A stretch of DNA of 64,000 nt from Clavelina lepadiformis (GCF_947623445.1 NC_135245.1:4719501-4783500); one strand, 5' to 3'. Counted from the stretch's first letter, positions 12,321 to 25,443 are shown. Notes: generated by a model not told the origin, from the sequence alone. Numbers and translations are program-made.

Positions 12321-12539
12321 TTAACAAGCGTTGTGTTGTGTAACGACGTTCTTGGCAAAATCCTTTGGAAGCTGAAAGCCTTTCTGCAAAATGTTTAAGA
12401 AATCCGCACATCCAGATATACAGGCTGAGAAGGGGGCAAACAGCACCCATAACATGGCACACAGGAACCCGATCGGCCAACCTACCAACAGCAACGCAAA
12501 GAGCCAAAAGATTGACCACAGCCATCCACAATTTGCCAT
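12321..12539 (-). CDS. Small hydrophobic cysteine-containing protein, copy A of a tandem family (72 aa)
   Basis: A single uninterrupted frame. It aligns over its whole length with copies B (14732-14944) and C (16947-17159): shared GWP-x-x-G at residues 20-24, APFSAC near 35-40, a second cysteine at 44, KG-x-QLP at 53-58 and a cysteine at the C-terminal end. Residues 6-38 are strongly hydrophobic, broken by the conserved proline, so a membrane hairpin or two short membrane segments is likely; the remainder looks amphipathic. It is the most diverged copy (MANCGW instead of MGN-x-LW at the start). Family and function are not recognised. A longer overlapping frame (12007-12576) lacks the family signature and is not taken as the gene. 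Confidence 0.65.
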   Translation of the reverse strand: MANCGWLWSIFWLFALLLVGWPIGFLCAMLWVLFAPFSACISGCADFLNILQKGFQLPKDFAKNVVTQHNAC

Positions 12540-14731
12540 TTTTATAGGTTACGTTGTTACGACAACTTTCAGTCACCTGTAGATGTTATCTATTACTGAT
12601 ATCTAGAAAGTTAATACAAAAAAATTATGTTTTTTTCTTGATATATATGAAAACAAAATGCATTTATGCTGAAAAAGTTTAGGCTCTTAAAATTCAGCTC
12701 AGAGTCAAATACAAGTGAGTGTTACGGTTACTGGCGGAAGGTCAGTAAAATCTTTGTACACACTTGCAATAAGACAAAGTTGCAAATACAGATTTTGGTA
12801 TCATTGCTGTGTAAGTTTATTACACTTGCAGTACAATTGGAATAAATTTGAATTTGTGTACATTATAAGTAAGCTAGATACTTGTCAAACTTGCGGCTTT
12901 CACTGGGCTGCAGAGCGGCCCGCGATGTGTATCTATTTTTATGCTGGTTTTATTTAAATTCTTCAACTTCGTTTTTAAAGTACCTTACCGATAACCGAAC
13001 TATAGGCTTTAGGAAAGTCAATTTTGCAAATTATTAAACTGCTTTATAGGCCTACATGGCACTTTCAAAATGTTTTCTTACAGCACTGCGCACAGAAATC
13101 AGTGGTCGGTCCCACACTTTTATTCAGACGCATAAGTTAATCAATTCATTGCAAACTGACAACCCTTCGGCTAAACTGATTTTGTGATGTTATGAACTCT
13201 AGGCCTACGTAAAATATTTTAGCTGATTGCATGAACCTTCATTTGAAACAGGAAATTATGCTGCCGAGTCTTTTCCTGACGTTGCCTTTCAGTTCGCCTT
13301 TCACGGCTTATTTAGCTTTGACTGGTAATTTAGATACTGATATTGTAACTGAGCCATCCTATGGCCTTAGCCTGAGGCTTTGACTTTAATATTTAAACCT
13401 TCTTGACGTGTTCGCTGTTTATTGTGTGTTTCTGTTTTTGCAAAAATCTACATAATTGCATTGAGAAGAATTTCCAAAATGGACAACATGAAGTTTTGAT
13501 TCAACTACTTGCTGTCGACAAGCCTTACCTAAAATTGTAACGAGATTGATTCTAAAACCGTACTTTAACTGTCTTTTGTTACGCTTCAGTAGAATGACTT
13601 CACTTTGATAATGGCAACCTTTCGACTACGCCACTTGGTTCCGAGCGTTCGTCTGGAACGTTTACTTCAAAGATTGACCTTTTCGACAAAAGCTATAAAA
13701 TTATTGAGCTTTTTGCTACCGCTCTCTATTCTCTGTGTATATACAGCAGTATAAACGGTAACCATACATGTTGCGTCAGTCAGGTTAGTGTATATAATTC
13801 AGAACAATGCACCTAACCTAGTATTTCAATGGATGTATAATTACTTGTATCGGTATAATTTGATTATTTCGAGCTAATTTTTGCGTCAATAAGTACAAGG
13901 TGACCGAATTTCAAAAATCTTTACTTGATAAATAAAATCTGAAATATACAATAATTTTATTGCAATCAGTTTAAACCTAACTATACAGACGTTACTATCT
14001 TGCACACATTTGCATCGGTGAGGGATTTTCGTCGAAAGCTAAAGTTGCAAAAAGTGAACGCAGTCCAAGACTTAATTGTCTTCAAAACCTGAAGACAGTT
14101 GAGATAACTTATTACCTTCTCGGGTTTTAGAAAAGCTCTAGCAACTGGTTACTTACATGGCTCACTCCTTCTACTATTACTGGCAACACACGCGACTTCT
14201 GTCCGAAATAGTAAAGGTGTGGATTTACTTCTTAAATAACATTTGAATAATGAAATGTGAGGTCAGCTAACAAAGAGTCCTAGGCATTATAATGGTTGAT
14301 CAATCGGTTATCTGTTGAAAAGAAATGAAAATATACAGACGCACTTGCACATTCACAATACAGTATTTTTATCTGGTGGGAAAAATCGCATCATGGACAA
14401 GCCAACATCAAATCATCACTCCAAAGATGACGAAGGAAAAATAAACCATCATTTATAAAATGTCTTTAATATACCGACAATAATTATATGTATGACAAAA
14501 ATTTGATATACATGGGTATAGAGTTGGTGTGTTTCTTACGAGCATGAGTATAAGATGCAGATAAGACAGATAACGAATTAATCATAATTTTGCTCACCGA
14601 TCCATGTTACGGATCCAAATTATCTAATGATGGAAAAATACATAATTGTTTTTCCAATACATTGTACAATAGGAAGCCAAAATACAAATCAAATCAGAAT
14701 ACAGAGTTTGATAGACAAGACTAGCTTTTTT
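12540..14731. other. Spacer between tandem copies A and B
   Basis: AT-rich sequence with no other gene seen. It should include the promoter of copy A and the 3' untranslated part of copy B, neither of which can be delimited. Confidence 0.55.
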
Positions 14732-14944
14732 CTAGCAGCATTCTTTAGCTTTCATCATATTTTCTGAAAAGTAGATCGGCAGTTTGACGCACTTCTCCAA
14801 AAATTCGACGAGGCCTTTACATGGTTCGAAACAGGTCACAAAAGGAAGACAAAAGATGTAGAAAGCAGCAATTAGTCCAGCAACGGGGTAGCCGACCACA
14901 AGAAGGCCAAGAAACCAGACAATTCCCCATAAAACATTACCCAT
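14732..14944 (-). CDS. Small hydrophobic cysteine-containing protein, copy B of a tandem family (70 aa)
   Basis: The frame is open 66 bases further upstream, but the ATG at 14944 is chosen because MGNVLWG matches the start of copy C exactly in position, giving 70 residues for both. Shared features with copy C: MGN-x-LW, GYP/GWP-VAG (18-23), YI-x-CLPF (29-35), C-x-EPCKG (38-44), LP (55-56), M near 63 and a C-terminal Cys (here CC). Residues 4-36 are hydrophobic with a central proline. Glycine 2 and the terminal cysteines could be lipid-modified, but this is inference, since the usual serine/threonine at position 6 for myristoylation is absent. Function unknown. Confidence 0.75.
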   Translation of the reverse strand: MGNVLWGIVWFLGLLVVGYPVAGLIAAFYIFCLPFVTCFEPCKGLVEFLEKCVKLPIYFSENMMKAKECC

Positions 14945-16946
14945 TTTCTTGATATTATAAACTTCGATAGCTGAGCACGAAAATGCTACTGCCGAATTTG
15001 TCTGCAACAAAAATGTATTTCAGCACTATATGCTATTTTTCTCAGCAGATTGTACAAAATATAAATCAGCAAATTGTTTTTTTTTTGTTTCTGTAGTTGT
15101 GTGATGTGTATGCACAGTTGCAATTAACAATCAAAGACTAAATTTATATTATGATCAGAGATCTTTGACAGACAAACATCAGACGTCTGATTCTGTTTGC
15201 ACCGTTGGCTTAGATAAACATATCGGGTAGTATATGCAGTAAACTGAGTTGACTGAATTCCGGTTTAAACTACATCAAAATTACGTCACACGAGCTTGGA
15301 GTCTTAAACAGCTTTACAGTACAGTATAGAACCTGCCGTACTTTACCAGAGGTTTTTGCCCTCTTATAGGAAATAACTTACAGTCTGCTGATGTTAAATC
15401 TTTCTCATCAAGAATGATTGCCATTATTATAAATCGTTTACTCAACCTTCAACACTGGTGTACAATTAGGCATCAGCGGTATCGTGTGGTACTGCGTTGG
15501 TGTACCGTACAGCAGTTAGTGCGACGCATTTAATCCGAATTCAATTCAAGATTAAGCTATTGCGAATTTCTACACAGACGACTAAAAAGTTGAAATCCTT
15601 TCAAATTGTTATATTAGAATGAGCGCTTAAACGTCCTACTTGACTTTTGGAGCCATTGTCATCAATTAACAAATTAATACCAGCCGGTTAACGGTTTTGT
15701 ATTAAATATAGGGTATAACTAATAGAAAGTAACAATATCAGCTGCCAATCATTATGGTTATTCTCAATTGATAATCCGTGGTTACCATTCCTAGCAAGTA
15801 TAAACATTTTCCAAAAATCATTAAAACAGCAAAACGTTTTCAGTTCATTGTCAAAAATCTGTTTTATTTTTTCACCACTTAAAACGCCTGTTTTGGATTC
15901 ACAAGTTAAGGCAAATCATTTGGTCAGTTGTAACAAACACTTAAACTTATGACTAACTAATTTGACCAATTATAAAACCTTTGCATAATTTTTCTAGTTA
16001 GCCAGTCACTAGCCTTTTTATGATGTTATACGTGCTGAGATAATGTATACGGATAAACATGTCCTTTCGACAAATGTCTGTGATTAAAGGCGACTATTAT
16101 CCAAAAGGAATGTTCAGAAAACAGGTTTCACATTCTAAGCTTATTGGTCGTTTTAACGCTCGCAGAATTTAATTTCGGCCAGGGTAAAACATTAACAGTT
16201 TATTTGTTTTAATAGATCATGTAGTTCGTAGCGGACGCTTGAATACCACAAAGTATGACGTCACTTTATACAGGAAGTAATCAAGAAAATTTGGATGAAA
16301 GTTTTCACCAGGTTTTTCTATTAAATAATCAAACAAGTTCTACTAAGAATATTTTACAACGACACCAAAAAATAAAAATATAAAGTATTTTTCGGCTACA
16401 AGCGCAATTATGTAGTCCGCAAGATGGCGCCAATTTTCGACCGATTTGGTACCGACAACATGAGTTAACCTAGATTCTAGAATCTTTTGAAGTTGAAGTT
16501 GATGTGAAACAGGAGACACAAAAAATCACACCAAATTTTGCATTTTATACGATATCTTATATTGTACTAATTGTACGTACGGTCAAGTTTGATACGTCAA
16601 ATGTTAATTCTTACAATAATACAAAATATGAACTTGCAAGGTGACAACAAACACCGTACAAACGTTTCATGGTTGCCCAATGTGTGTGTGTTAGGCAACT
16701 TAATATACCAAAATAATCCAAAAAAGTATAATGCATTCGATAATTAAGCTGGGAAATAATATTTATTAATAATTTTGCAATTGAGGATATCAAGACAGTC
16801 TTCAAAATGCACATGCTTAATTCCTCACGAACAATAGTCTTTAAAATACACATTAAACCAAAAGAATTTTAATGAAGGGAATTTACTTTTTCAATTAGTT
16901 CCTTAAAGTTTTAAAAAAGTTGACAACATCCGTTTATCCTTGATCT
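14945..16946. other. Spacer between tandem copies B and C
   Basis: AT-rich and without another recognisable gene. Its length (2.0 kb) is close to that of the A-B spacer (2.2 kb), as expected for tandem duplication. Confidence 0.55.
16762..16767 (-). promoter_or_regulatory. Possible polyadenylation signal of copy C
   Basis: AATAAA on the minus strand, 180 bases after the stop codon of the gene at 16947-17159. Confidence 0.35.
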
Positions 16947-17159
16947 TTAGCACATTTCCTTTTGTGCCACCATCTGCTCGGCGCAATATTTGGGCAGTTG
17001 CACGCCTTTCATAAGCAATTCCACAAAGCCCTTACAAGGTTCAACACACACGCCAAATGGTAGGCAGATAATATAGATGACAGCTAAGAAGCCGGCGACA
17101 GGCCAGCCGATAAATATGAGGACCAGACACCATAGAATTGCCCAAAGAAAATTGCCCAT
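16947..17159 (-). CDS. Small hydrophobic cysteine-containing protein, copy C of a tandem family (70 aa)
   Basis: An intact 70-residue frame beginning MGNFLWAILW. Order of features: hydrophobic stretch 4-17, GWPVAGF at 18-24, second hydrophobic stretch 25-36, CLPFGVC at 32-38, EPCKGFVELL at 40-49, KGVQLPKYCAEQM at 51-63 and a terminal cysteine at 70. The two hydrophobic stretches around the proline suggest a re-entrant or hairpin membrane anchor with a cytosolic amphipathic tail. Copies B and C are clearly closer to each other than to A. No intron interrupts the coding part in any copy. I do not recognise a named family. Confidence 0.75.
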   Translation of the reverse strand: MGNFLWAILWCLVLIFIGWPVAGFLAVIYIICLPFGVCVEPCKGFVELLMKGVQLPKYCAEQMVAQKEMC

Positions 17160-20100
17160 TTCCTCTTGTGATCTTGTCTATGTATACACTGATCAAAGTT
17201 TTTCCAAATATCCTCTTCAAAAATGCTGAACAAATAACAACAAAGTGTATTCGTGCTCAACCTGTAAGTAAAGGCAAATATACAGTGATTAGTACTGATT
17301 ACACAAATTGTATGGACATCTTAGACTCTGCATAACGTTGCTAGCATTACCGTATGTATCTTACGTTGGAAACGTTTTTGATAAACTGACTGAATCACGT
17401 TTGCGTAAAATCGTGAAGTAAATCACGTGACCCGATTGAGATAACGTTTCAATTGTGCGCGTTAACAGTAAACAAAAATAATCCCTTCATTGAAAACGTT
17501 AAGCTCGTGACAGGGACGGAAGACTTCACACTGCAGGCTACTTGCAGTTGCAATAAATATTTACGCAATATCAGTAACTAAGAAAACGCGACATTCTGTA
17601 TAGTACAGTGAAGAAAATCGTTTATAATTTTCTCCTGTATAGAATTACGGGATAGCATTCTAACATATCCTGATATCCTTATTCTCCTATATAAAATACG
17701 TTTTATGAGCATATATGCTAAAATGTAAGCAATTCTAAACAACTGCGCTCTAAAACTTTGCTAATAATAACCAGAAAGCGACTGCATTAAATTCTGTGAA
17801 AAATGTCGTCTGGGTTACAACCACACCAGTAGATACCGAACTATGAGAAAGTCGTATGAAATAACCTTACGCAAACAGTAAATTTTGGTGGTAAAAGATT
17901 TAACAATGGCTTGAGTGTATGGAAGGACAATAGACTAAGCAAACCCACAACCAATGTGCGCATCAGCCTATATTTAACGTTTTGACAAAAATTCTGGGTG
18001 TGTTGTCTTGACTGAAGTGCTTTACTTTATACTTTATACACGAATATACTTTATAACCTGAATGAGATTCTGTATAGAAATAATTTTGATAAGGCAAACT
18101 GAAATTCATATCTGTATGTTTAAGATTAAGTAGATATAAATCGAATGCTATATGTAGCAACCCTATACCTATTCGAAAACTCTTTATGGCCTAACAACCT
18201 GTTTCTGTTTCGTATTACTCGTAGTCTGGTTTTATTTTTTATATTCTAGGTCCTAGGACAAAGGGTACTTCTAGCGTGAATTGCCATTGAAGACTTCTTG
18301 AAAGTTTCAATCTATATCTTAATTGTTAGCCATTTCGGGACAGAAATCCGCTCTAAGAAAATAATGATTAGCCTACGTCATTTTCGAAGATTACATTATG
18401 TTATTAATTATTATGCATTTTACGATTTGCAGTGCAGTACGCGCTAAAGCTATACAAAGAATCGAAACAATTTGGACTTCTGTATGACGCGCAAGCCTTC
18501 GATTACGTGCAATTTTAACAGCAGCAAGATAAATAACAGTAAAATGATGTTAAACGGCATTACTGTAAGTCATCTTTGTCGCAAGTAACAAAAAACTTTA
18601 CAGAACAACCACGCACTTAGTTGCAGATACCACGGCACCAATAACGCATAACGTCTTCTATGGCAGAAAACATTTGCAATACAATGTTTAAGTTGGATAG
18701 ACTGCTGCCTCGTACGTATTCAGACTCTCAATCTAACTGTTTTTTAGCTGGTCAACTATAACTTGACTGGTCTTTCTAGCTTTTTCTAGACGGAAAAAAC
18801 ACAACGGCAACAATAACGTCATTATGAAAACGTCATCACTTCTAAAGCCACGCCCGTATATGATACGATGCAAAATATACGGTTACTTGGTCGATCAAGC
18901 GGATAACTATGCAACAACAAATCGCTGCGTAAACCAGGGAGAAGATGTCGCAAACCCTTCCAATTTAGGCATCTCAAATCTATTAGTTTAAGTTGAAACT
19001 GCATTAGTTGAGCTTCAGTAATACTAAAATACGTTATTGCATTGTTTGTCTGATGGCGTACGACTTGCAACCAAATTTGATGAATTAGCGGTTCCTGCAT
19101 CGAACGCGTGACTTAGTTTACGTAATGTTCTACCATATTTAGCAAAAACGTGGAACTACTGTGCGTATTTTGAACAATAAATCTTCCCAAATACGTACCA
19201 ATATGAATCTTGTGCCGACAAACATAACCTATAGTTTCTAGGATCGATCGTACTTTTGCTTTGTCATTTTTAAGCTTATGAATACGTTGATGACGATCAG
19301 ACTAAAAAGGACTCATATGCTCGTGACACTGCTGCATTATTTTTCATCTTTCCAGACTAGTTTTTAAAACAAACTGGCTCAAACACTGAGCTGACAAGCA
19401 CAAACAAGACTATCCTGTTGTATTATACTGTACAAAACCAAAATTTCCCAAGCAAATATGTCTGCTTGCAAGAGATTCTCTTCTGCAGAAGATTGCAAAA
19501 ACTACCTCGTGTGAAAACCTTGTCCTGTGCTGCTATTTTTAGATTCGCTTCCGTACTGCGTTGTAGAACTACTAGTAACTAGAGTGATGATGTGAAGAAA
19601 ACAATTTCTGAAATAAGTTTTTGATCATAATTTTCTCGAATAAAACAAGGTCTTCCGTGACCGTAATCACCGTAATTTCCATGTTTACGTGAATTAGGAC
19701 AAGTTTACTTACAACTTTTCCAGATTTTTAATAATTATCGGTAGGATAGAACCCTTCGGTTGTCACATATTGTGGAGATCAACGTCACAGTGACACAATT
19801 TAGGTCCTTAAAAATGTAACTGTTTTAGGTTCTTTTTTATAAAATTTTCTTAACAAATTGAAGAAAATCGCTAAAAATTATGTTATACTGCTCGTTTGGT
19901 AGCAGCTCGTTAACGTTTGGAGGTGATGTCAAAAGTTTCTACTGCTCTCCCAGCACTCTTTGAGACGTTTCACCTCATGAACTTCACTTGTCATAACATG
20001 GCTTTCTTATAATAACATGACCTTCTAATAACACCGGCCTTCTTATAATGACACACTCTGCTAGTTGTGTATACGTCTACACTCATACAAGACGAAATTC

Positions 20101-20949
20101 TGCGGTGTTAAAATATTTAAAGTTGTTCTCATTGATTAAAACGTGTGATAACTTGCTTTACACAGGCAATATACCATCTATATGACAACAACTGTTTTAT
20201 ACTGTCATGTTTAACTTTACAACTAACTTTTTCTTGCGGCTTCAGTCTTTTTATTTTGAAAAGCCTGCGGCACTGCAAACTTACGAGCAATTACAAATTT
20301 CTGTACAATTAGGAAAGAATTACTTTTCACATTGAAAAGCAAACCTAGAAAAATTTACTTTTTATACAGAAAATAAAACTTTCAGAAAAACTTATTTAGC
20401 CACATAATCAACTACAACGCACAAACCCCAAACTATAGTAGGGGCCTATATACAAAAAGACATTGTATTGACACACTTATTCGCATGAAAAGTCTTTCCT
20501 AAATTGCTACTTGTATTTTAAGATATAACTCATGTAATAATCAACATATGTGTCATTCAGCCCTGGTCTTCCCACAGTTTGTTGCTTTTTCCAGTCTTGT
20601 CGCAGTTTATATCGTATAATAGCTATCTACGAGCGCCTACGCTATAGATCTCCCACTTGCCTGTTTGAAATGGATTTCGGCAACCAATACCGGAAATGTG
20701 TCAGTTCACGTGACAAAATCGATTATATCATTTTATTTCGGTTTATTGTTACTATTTACTACGTTACAAACTCACATAGTAAGAGAAACAGTATGCCCCA
20801 CAGGAAGAGTTTTTTTACATTGTTGGCAAAACTGTATCATAAATCAAAACGTCACATACAGTAATATACAGCAGTAAAGAAATAGTTTTTTTCAATCATG
20901 TTTGAATTTTTCAAGTATGATTGAAATTCGCGTTAGTTTACTGATACCT

Positions 20950-21350
20950 GGCAGTGTTTAGGGAAATAAATGAAGTTGATACCTTATGTAGTCTTCACAT
21001 CTTCTGTTATTTCCATCTACACCTGCCACACTTCATAAATCGAAGGCAGAAGCCTTCAATTTTTTGTAGAGGTGTACCACATATGATTTTTTGTATCATT
21101 CACATGCTTTTAGTTTTTACACGTACATTGCTCCTGTACATGTAGTTGTCGACAATATTCATCCGTATAGATTTCTGTTTGAAAATGAAAACAAATTGTC
21201 CTGTGAAATATATTCGTGTAAATAATCCACAGCTAATTTTAATACAAATGTGACAGAAAAAGTTTCTTTGTTATTGCAAGATAATCCCATATCAAATTTA
21301 AAATGATAGCTCTGGTTAGAGTTTTTGGTCACTTAAAATCTTTAGTATTT
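20950..21350 (+). repeat. Old dispersed repeat, copy without the LTR insertion
   Basis: Words at 21144-21200 ('tcgacaatattc', 'gtttgaaaatg') and 21236-21330 ('gcaagataatccc', 'tttttggtcac') match the DNA on either side of the LTR at 31040-32199 (30960-31010 and 32215-32320). The matching sequence is continuous here, so this copy shows the arrangement without the LTR. Boundaries are approximate. Confidence 0.45.
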
Positions 21351-21540
21351 ACTATTTTAAGATTTTAGTATTTGTGTAGTTCCATAACTGTATACGTAGC
21401 GAGTATACTTACAAATGACAACATTCTTTTATTTTATTCCAAATCTTTTTATATATAGAATGATCTTACAACTTAATACTTTTCCAGCCAAATTCTTAAA
21501 AGATTTCTCAAATGCCAACTAAATTGTTACATTTCGGTGA

Positions 21541-22430
21541 TGTAGTGTAACCAAGCAATGTAGAATCGTAACCAAGTCATCAAATCTAAGTTGCAAGTCA
21601 AAGACAAGTCATTTATCTCTTAAGAACCAAGTCAAATGCTTTTAAGAACCAAATCGTTTGGTAGAAATGATTTGAGTCAAGTCGAGTCATTTTGTAAATA
21701 AAACTCGAGTGAATTGATATTTGAAACTAAGCAAAATAGAAAGGAACATTTCCGTCAACCAGAAATGTTTAGGATTATCATAAATTTAGCTTTATTCGGT
21801 TACACCAGGGGTCGGGAACCTTTTTGGGTAAGAGAGCCATGAAAGCCACATATTGTTAATTTTATTTCCGTTAGAGCCATATAATATTTTTCAACACTTA
21901 ATGCAACTAACGTGTGCATTTTTAAGCAAAACCAACTATTTTAGACAACGGTAAATGTCTGAATTTACTCTTTAATAACATGCTAATTACTGTTAATGCT
22001 ATTTCTGGTGCTGCATGGTACAGAAATTACAAAACTACAAATAACAGAAAAGTTTTATTCGTAACAATTGTGCTAAGAAATGCCAGCTTAGATTTATCTG
22101 CGAGCCAGATGCCGTCATCAAAAGAGCCATATCTGGCTCGCGAGCCATAGGTTCCCGACCTCTGGGTTACACCGTGCGCGTTTGTAGATAAATAACTTCA
22201 TTTTAAGTTACACTTTAATGTTTTCGGACTAACATATAGAGATTTGCTTTATCTTCCTGCTGAAACGTAATAAAACAAAACCGACTCGAGTCAAGTAAAG
22301 TCTTATCAAGTATTGACACAAGTCAAATCAAGTCATTTAGGTACTTTCAAATGCGCGAAAGAGATTTGAGTCAAGTCAAGCCAGTGGAATAAGTGACTCG
22401 AATCAAGTCACTGAATCGAGTCATTAAGAG
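21541..22430. repeat. GACTCGAGTCAAGTC-rich degenerate repeat, interrupted by a MITE
   Basis: Dense variants of 'gagtcaagtc' and 'caagtcaaa' occur at 21565-21700 and again at 22275-22430. The hAT-type element at 21806-22164 sits between. Similar stretches occur at 23777-23850, 24310-24400 and 43449-43565, indicating one dispersed repeat family. Confidence 0.5.
21806..22164 (+). mobile_element. 359-bp hAT-type MITE, copy 1
   Basis: Ends 'caggggtcgggaacc' and 'ggttcccgacctctg', with a perfect 8-bp duplication 'ggttacac' (21798-21805, 22165-22172). It contains several 'gagccat'/'tggctc' words near both ends. It appears identical along its full length to the copy at 23895-24253 when read on the opposite strand. 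No coding capacity. Confidence 0.93.
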
Positions 22431-23894
22431 TCTGCCCAAATGTAAGATTTCAACAAAAATTAGCGACTTATGGAAAGAATTGATGACATCAATGTCAATG
22501 AACCCAAGACATCGATCCATTCCATTTTATTGACCTACAGTATACAGACATACCTTTGCTCTTGCTCAAAACTTCTTTAATTTAAATTTAATTGATATTT
22601 TAAGAGACAAGCCCGGTATATAACACGTGTATAAGTTCAACCTCAAAGTAGCGTTTTACTCAGCACACAGCACTAACAGGCTATTTATTATGGGTTTGAA
22701 ACACGGAAGTAACCCCATGAATTTCCTCATATATTTAAGGTAGGCCTACTGCAGGTGATAGGACTGCCAAATTCACAAATACTCTAGCCCAGGCAGACTC
22801 TTTTTCGTAACGACAGAGAAAAATGAACAACCATGGATGTTGGTGCATTGGTGCTTCAGCTACTGACGATGATTGATTCCTGAAAATATTTTCTACAAAC
22901 TTATTGTCAAATTTCTGGCTGCAATGCTATAACACTAAAGATATATTGCCGACTCACAGTAACACCTCCGTGGGTGTTCGTGTTAGGAACCACGCGTTTT
23001 TGAAGTGACATTTGAAAGTAACTTCTCGTTTGTGATATAGGCTACCTGACACAGATGTAGCTACATGTGGGCTGTTAAAAACTCACTGCAAATGTTTGCA
23101 GTAGGCCTACTAATAGGCTATACCTTGCATCGTAAACCAAAATAAACACCGAATTTGCGACTGCTTTTTGGAAATGTTATCACTGAACTTATTACTGAAT
23201 ACTTTTTTATAACAATGTTGATAACATAGCAGTGTTCTTTGATTTAGATGAACATGTAGGTGCACTGTCTAGCCGCCAGTAGTTTCACGATTTGAGAGCG
23301 CCACGTATTGTTTTGAAAGTAACTAAAGTGGGCACTGGAAAAAAGATTTGGAAAATAGATTTATCCGAAATACTAAACACTTAAAACTTTGAGTTGAAGC
23401 AAACAAAATTTTGTGCCCATCAAAAATGTCTGCTTGCGTCTTTTGTAGTGCGTTTTCATGGTGAATTGTCAGGCGTAGCATGAACTTCAAACCAGGTCTC
23501 ATCTAAAAGGCATACAAACGGTGTCGTTTTCAACGCACTGCTGTAAATTAAGGGTCCGAAATTATTTTTTGGCACGACCAACAGAAAATATACCTAGAAC
23601 CTCAACGTTTAGGAGCATGAGTTTATACAAAATAGTCTGTCATCAGCACTGTCATAGGAAAGGATAGCAGGCAGGTGGAAAAAGCAACTGTCACGTAGTG
23701 GTAGCAAAATAAGCGCAATATAAACACACTGAACAAGTTTTAAAAATATTTCGCGGCTCGCTGCCTTTGTTGTAATAGCTCGAGTCACTGACTTCACTTG
23801 TTCCCCTTGAAACGAGTCACATTTTCCTAGACTCGACTCAAATGTTCCAAATGAATCTACACAGACAGTTACAGTAGCCTATATGACGTTATAG

Positions 23895-24253
23895 CAGAGG
23901 TCGGGAACCTATGGCTCGCGAGCCAGATATGGCTCTTTTGATGACGGCATCTGGCTCGCAGATAAATCTAAGCTGGCATTTCTTAGCACAATTGTTACGA
24001 ATAAAACTTTTCTGTTATTTGTAGTTTTGTAATTTCTGTACCATGCAGCACCAGAAATAGCATTAACAGTAATTAGCATGTTATTAAAGAGTAAATTCAG
24101 ACATTTACCGTTGTCTAAAATAGTTGGTTTTGCTTAAAAATGCACACGTTAGTTGCATTAAGTGTTGAAAAATATTATATGGCTCTAACGGAAATAAAAT
24201 TAACAATATGTGGCTTTCATGGCTCTCTTACCCAAAAAGGTTCCCGACCCCTG
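23895..24253 (-). mobile_element. 359-bp hAT-type MITE, copy 2 (inverted)
   Basis: Same length and, by eye, the same sequence as 21806-22164 but inverted. Flanked by its own perfect duplication 'cgttatag' (23887-23894, 24254-24261), which differs from that of copy 1, so the two are independent insertions and not a segmental duplication. Confidence 0.93.
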
Positions 24254-25443
24254 CGTTATAGTGACCAATTTAGCGAAATACGATTTTTGTCCAAAGATTT
24301 TTTAAAGTCAAAAGCATTGACTTGAGTTATTGTTTACATTGACTCCTTTCACAACTCAATTTGATTCGAGTCACAAAAAAGGACTGGTTACAATTTACAA
24401 ACCTGCTCGTGACCCACTACTTGCAAACCTTTGCACAAAATAGCTGACTAAATTCAGTCACGGTAAGTAACTGTAACGGTTATTCCCCTCAACCACAACC
24501 AATAACATACTGTGTTCTCTAAAAAAAGTGCACGTCATTTCAATTTTATCTAGTTCAGCAGCCACAAGGCTGCCCAAAGTATGGCCTGCACGGAATGTTT
24601 TTGCCACCTTCGACCAGTCTCGCGATTGAAGTTAATGTAATCAAATTTAAAATGTCGAACCGGAACTCAAACTTTAAATCGGTTTGAGCGGATACTTTTG
24701 AGAAACCGAACCGAAAGTGCAGTGTAACTTAGTTTTTCCTGTACCTATGTTTAAATGTGAAAGGTCTTAAACTAAGATGTACCCACAGCTAACAAAGTTC
24801 TACTTCGGCAGCGTGGCTGAAGAAGTTGAAAAAGCAATTAGCTGGATATTGTCATTTGAGCTATCCTTGTGTTAGTAGGTTTGCTAAACCTGAGACCCCA
24901 ATGATGTCCAACCTATGAAAACGCGAACTGAAGTTGAACTGGTAAAATTAAATTTTGTAAAACCTGAAACGTTTTCAACTGCAGTTTGACGCCCTGGATA
25001 TAATTGAAACTAATAGTGTGAATTAGTTGGCAGTTAATTCCATCAAGTTTTCTAGTTTGAACTGTCAATAAGCGAGAAAATACGTGAAATAGTATAGCAT
25101 ATTTTATAAGCCAAGGTTTTAATCATACATTTTACTACAAAAACTTTGAGCAAAATTGAAAGTGCCAAAACATAAGAATGGTGTAATGTGGCTCATATCC
25201 TTAAAACTTTGGGCACCTCTGCCCTAGATAAGGAATTTTTGCCAAATATTTGTCCCAAATTGGAGGCATGTGTTTTATACGAAAAGGTGTAAGCCTGGTC
25301 AGTGTCTCAGTGATTACTCGCCTAATAATTATCTGGGAAAAACCACATTATCACATGTTGCTCTGAGAAAGGTATTTCCACGACTTAAGTTATTATCTGT
25401 AGTATTATCTGTATTATATGAGTATACAAGTAAAAGCCAGAAA

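Larger units (their letters stand above)
17160..25443. other. Long region with repeats and no supported gene
   Basis: No exon chain was recognised in 8.3 kb. Present are CAAGTCA/GACTCGAG-rich degenerate repeats (21541-21720, 22275-22430, 23777-23850, 24310-24400), a pair of 359-bp hAT-type elements in opposite orientation, and older hAT-like scraps (for example near 24570 and 25200). Promoter elements of the aldo-keto reductase should lie near the right end. Confidence 0.55.

Noticed and set aside
12007..12576. 189-residue minus-strand open frame overlapping tandem copy A
   Set aside because: It lies in another frame over copy A, lacks the family pattern and has no resemblance to copies B and C. 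Copy A explains the region better.
24570..25222. Possible hAT element ('ggctgcccaaagtatggcc' ... 'aaaactttgggcacctctg')
   Set aside because: The ends are roughly inverted copies, but the flanks show no 8-bp duplication, so it is not listed as a defined element.
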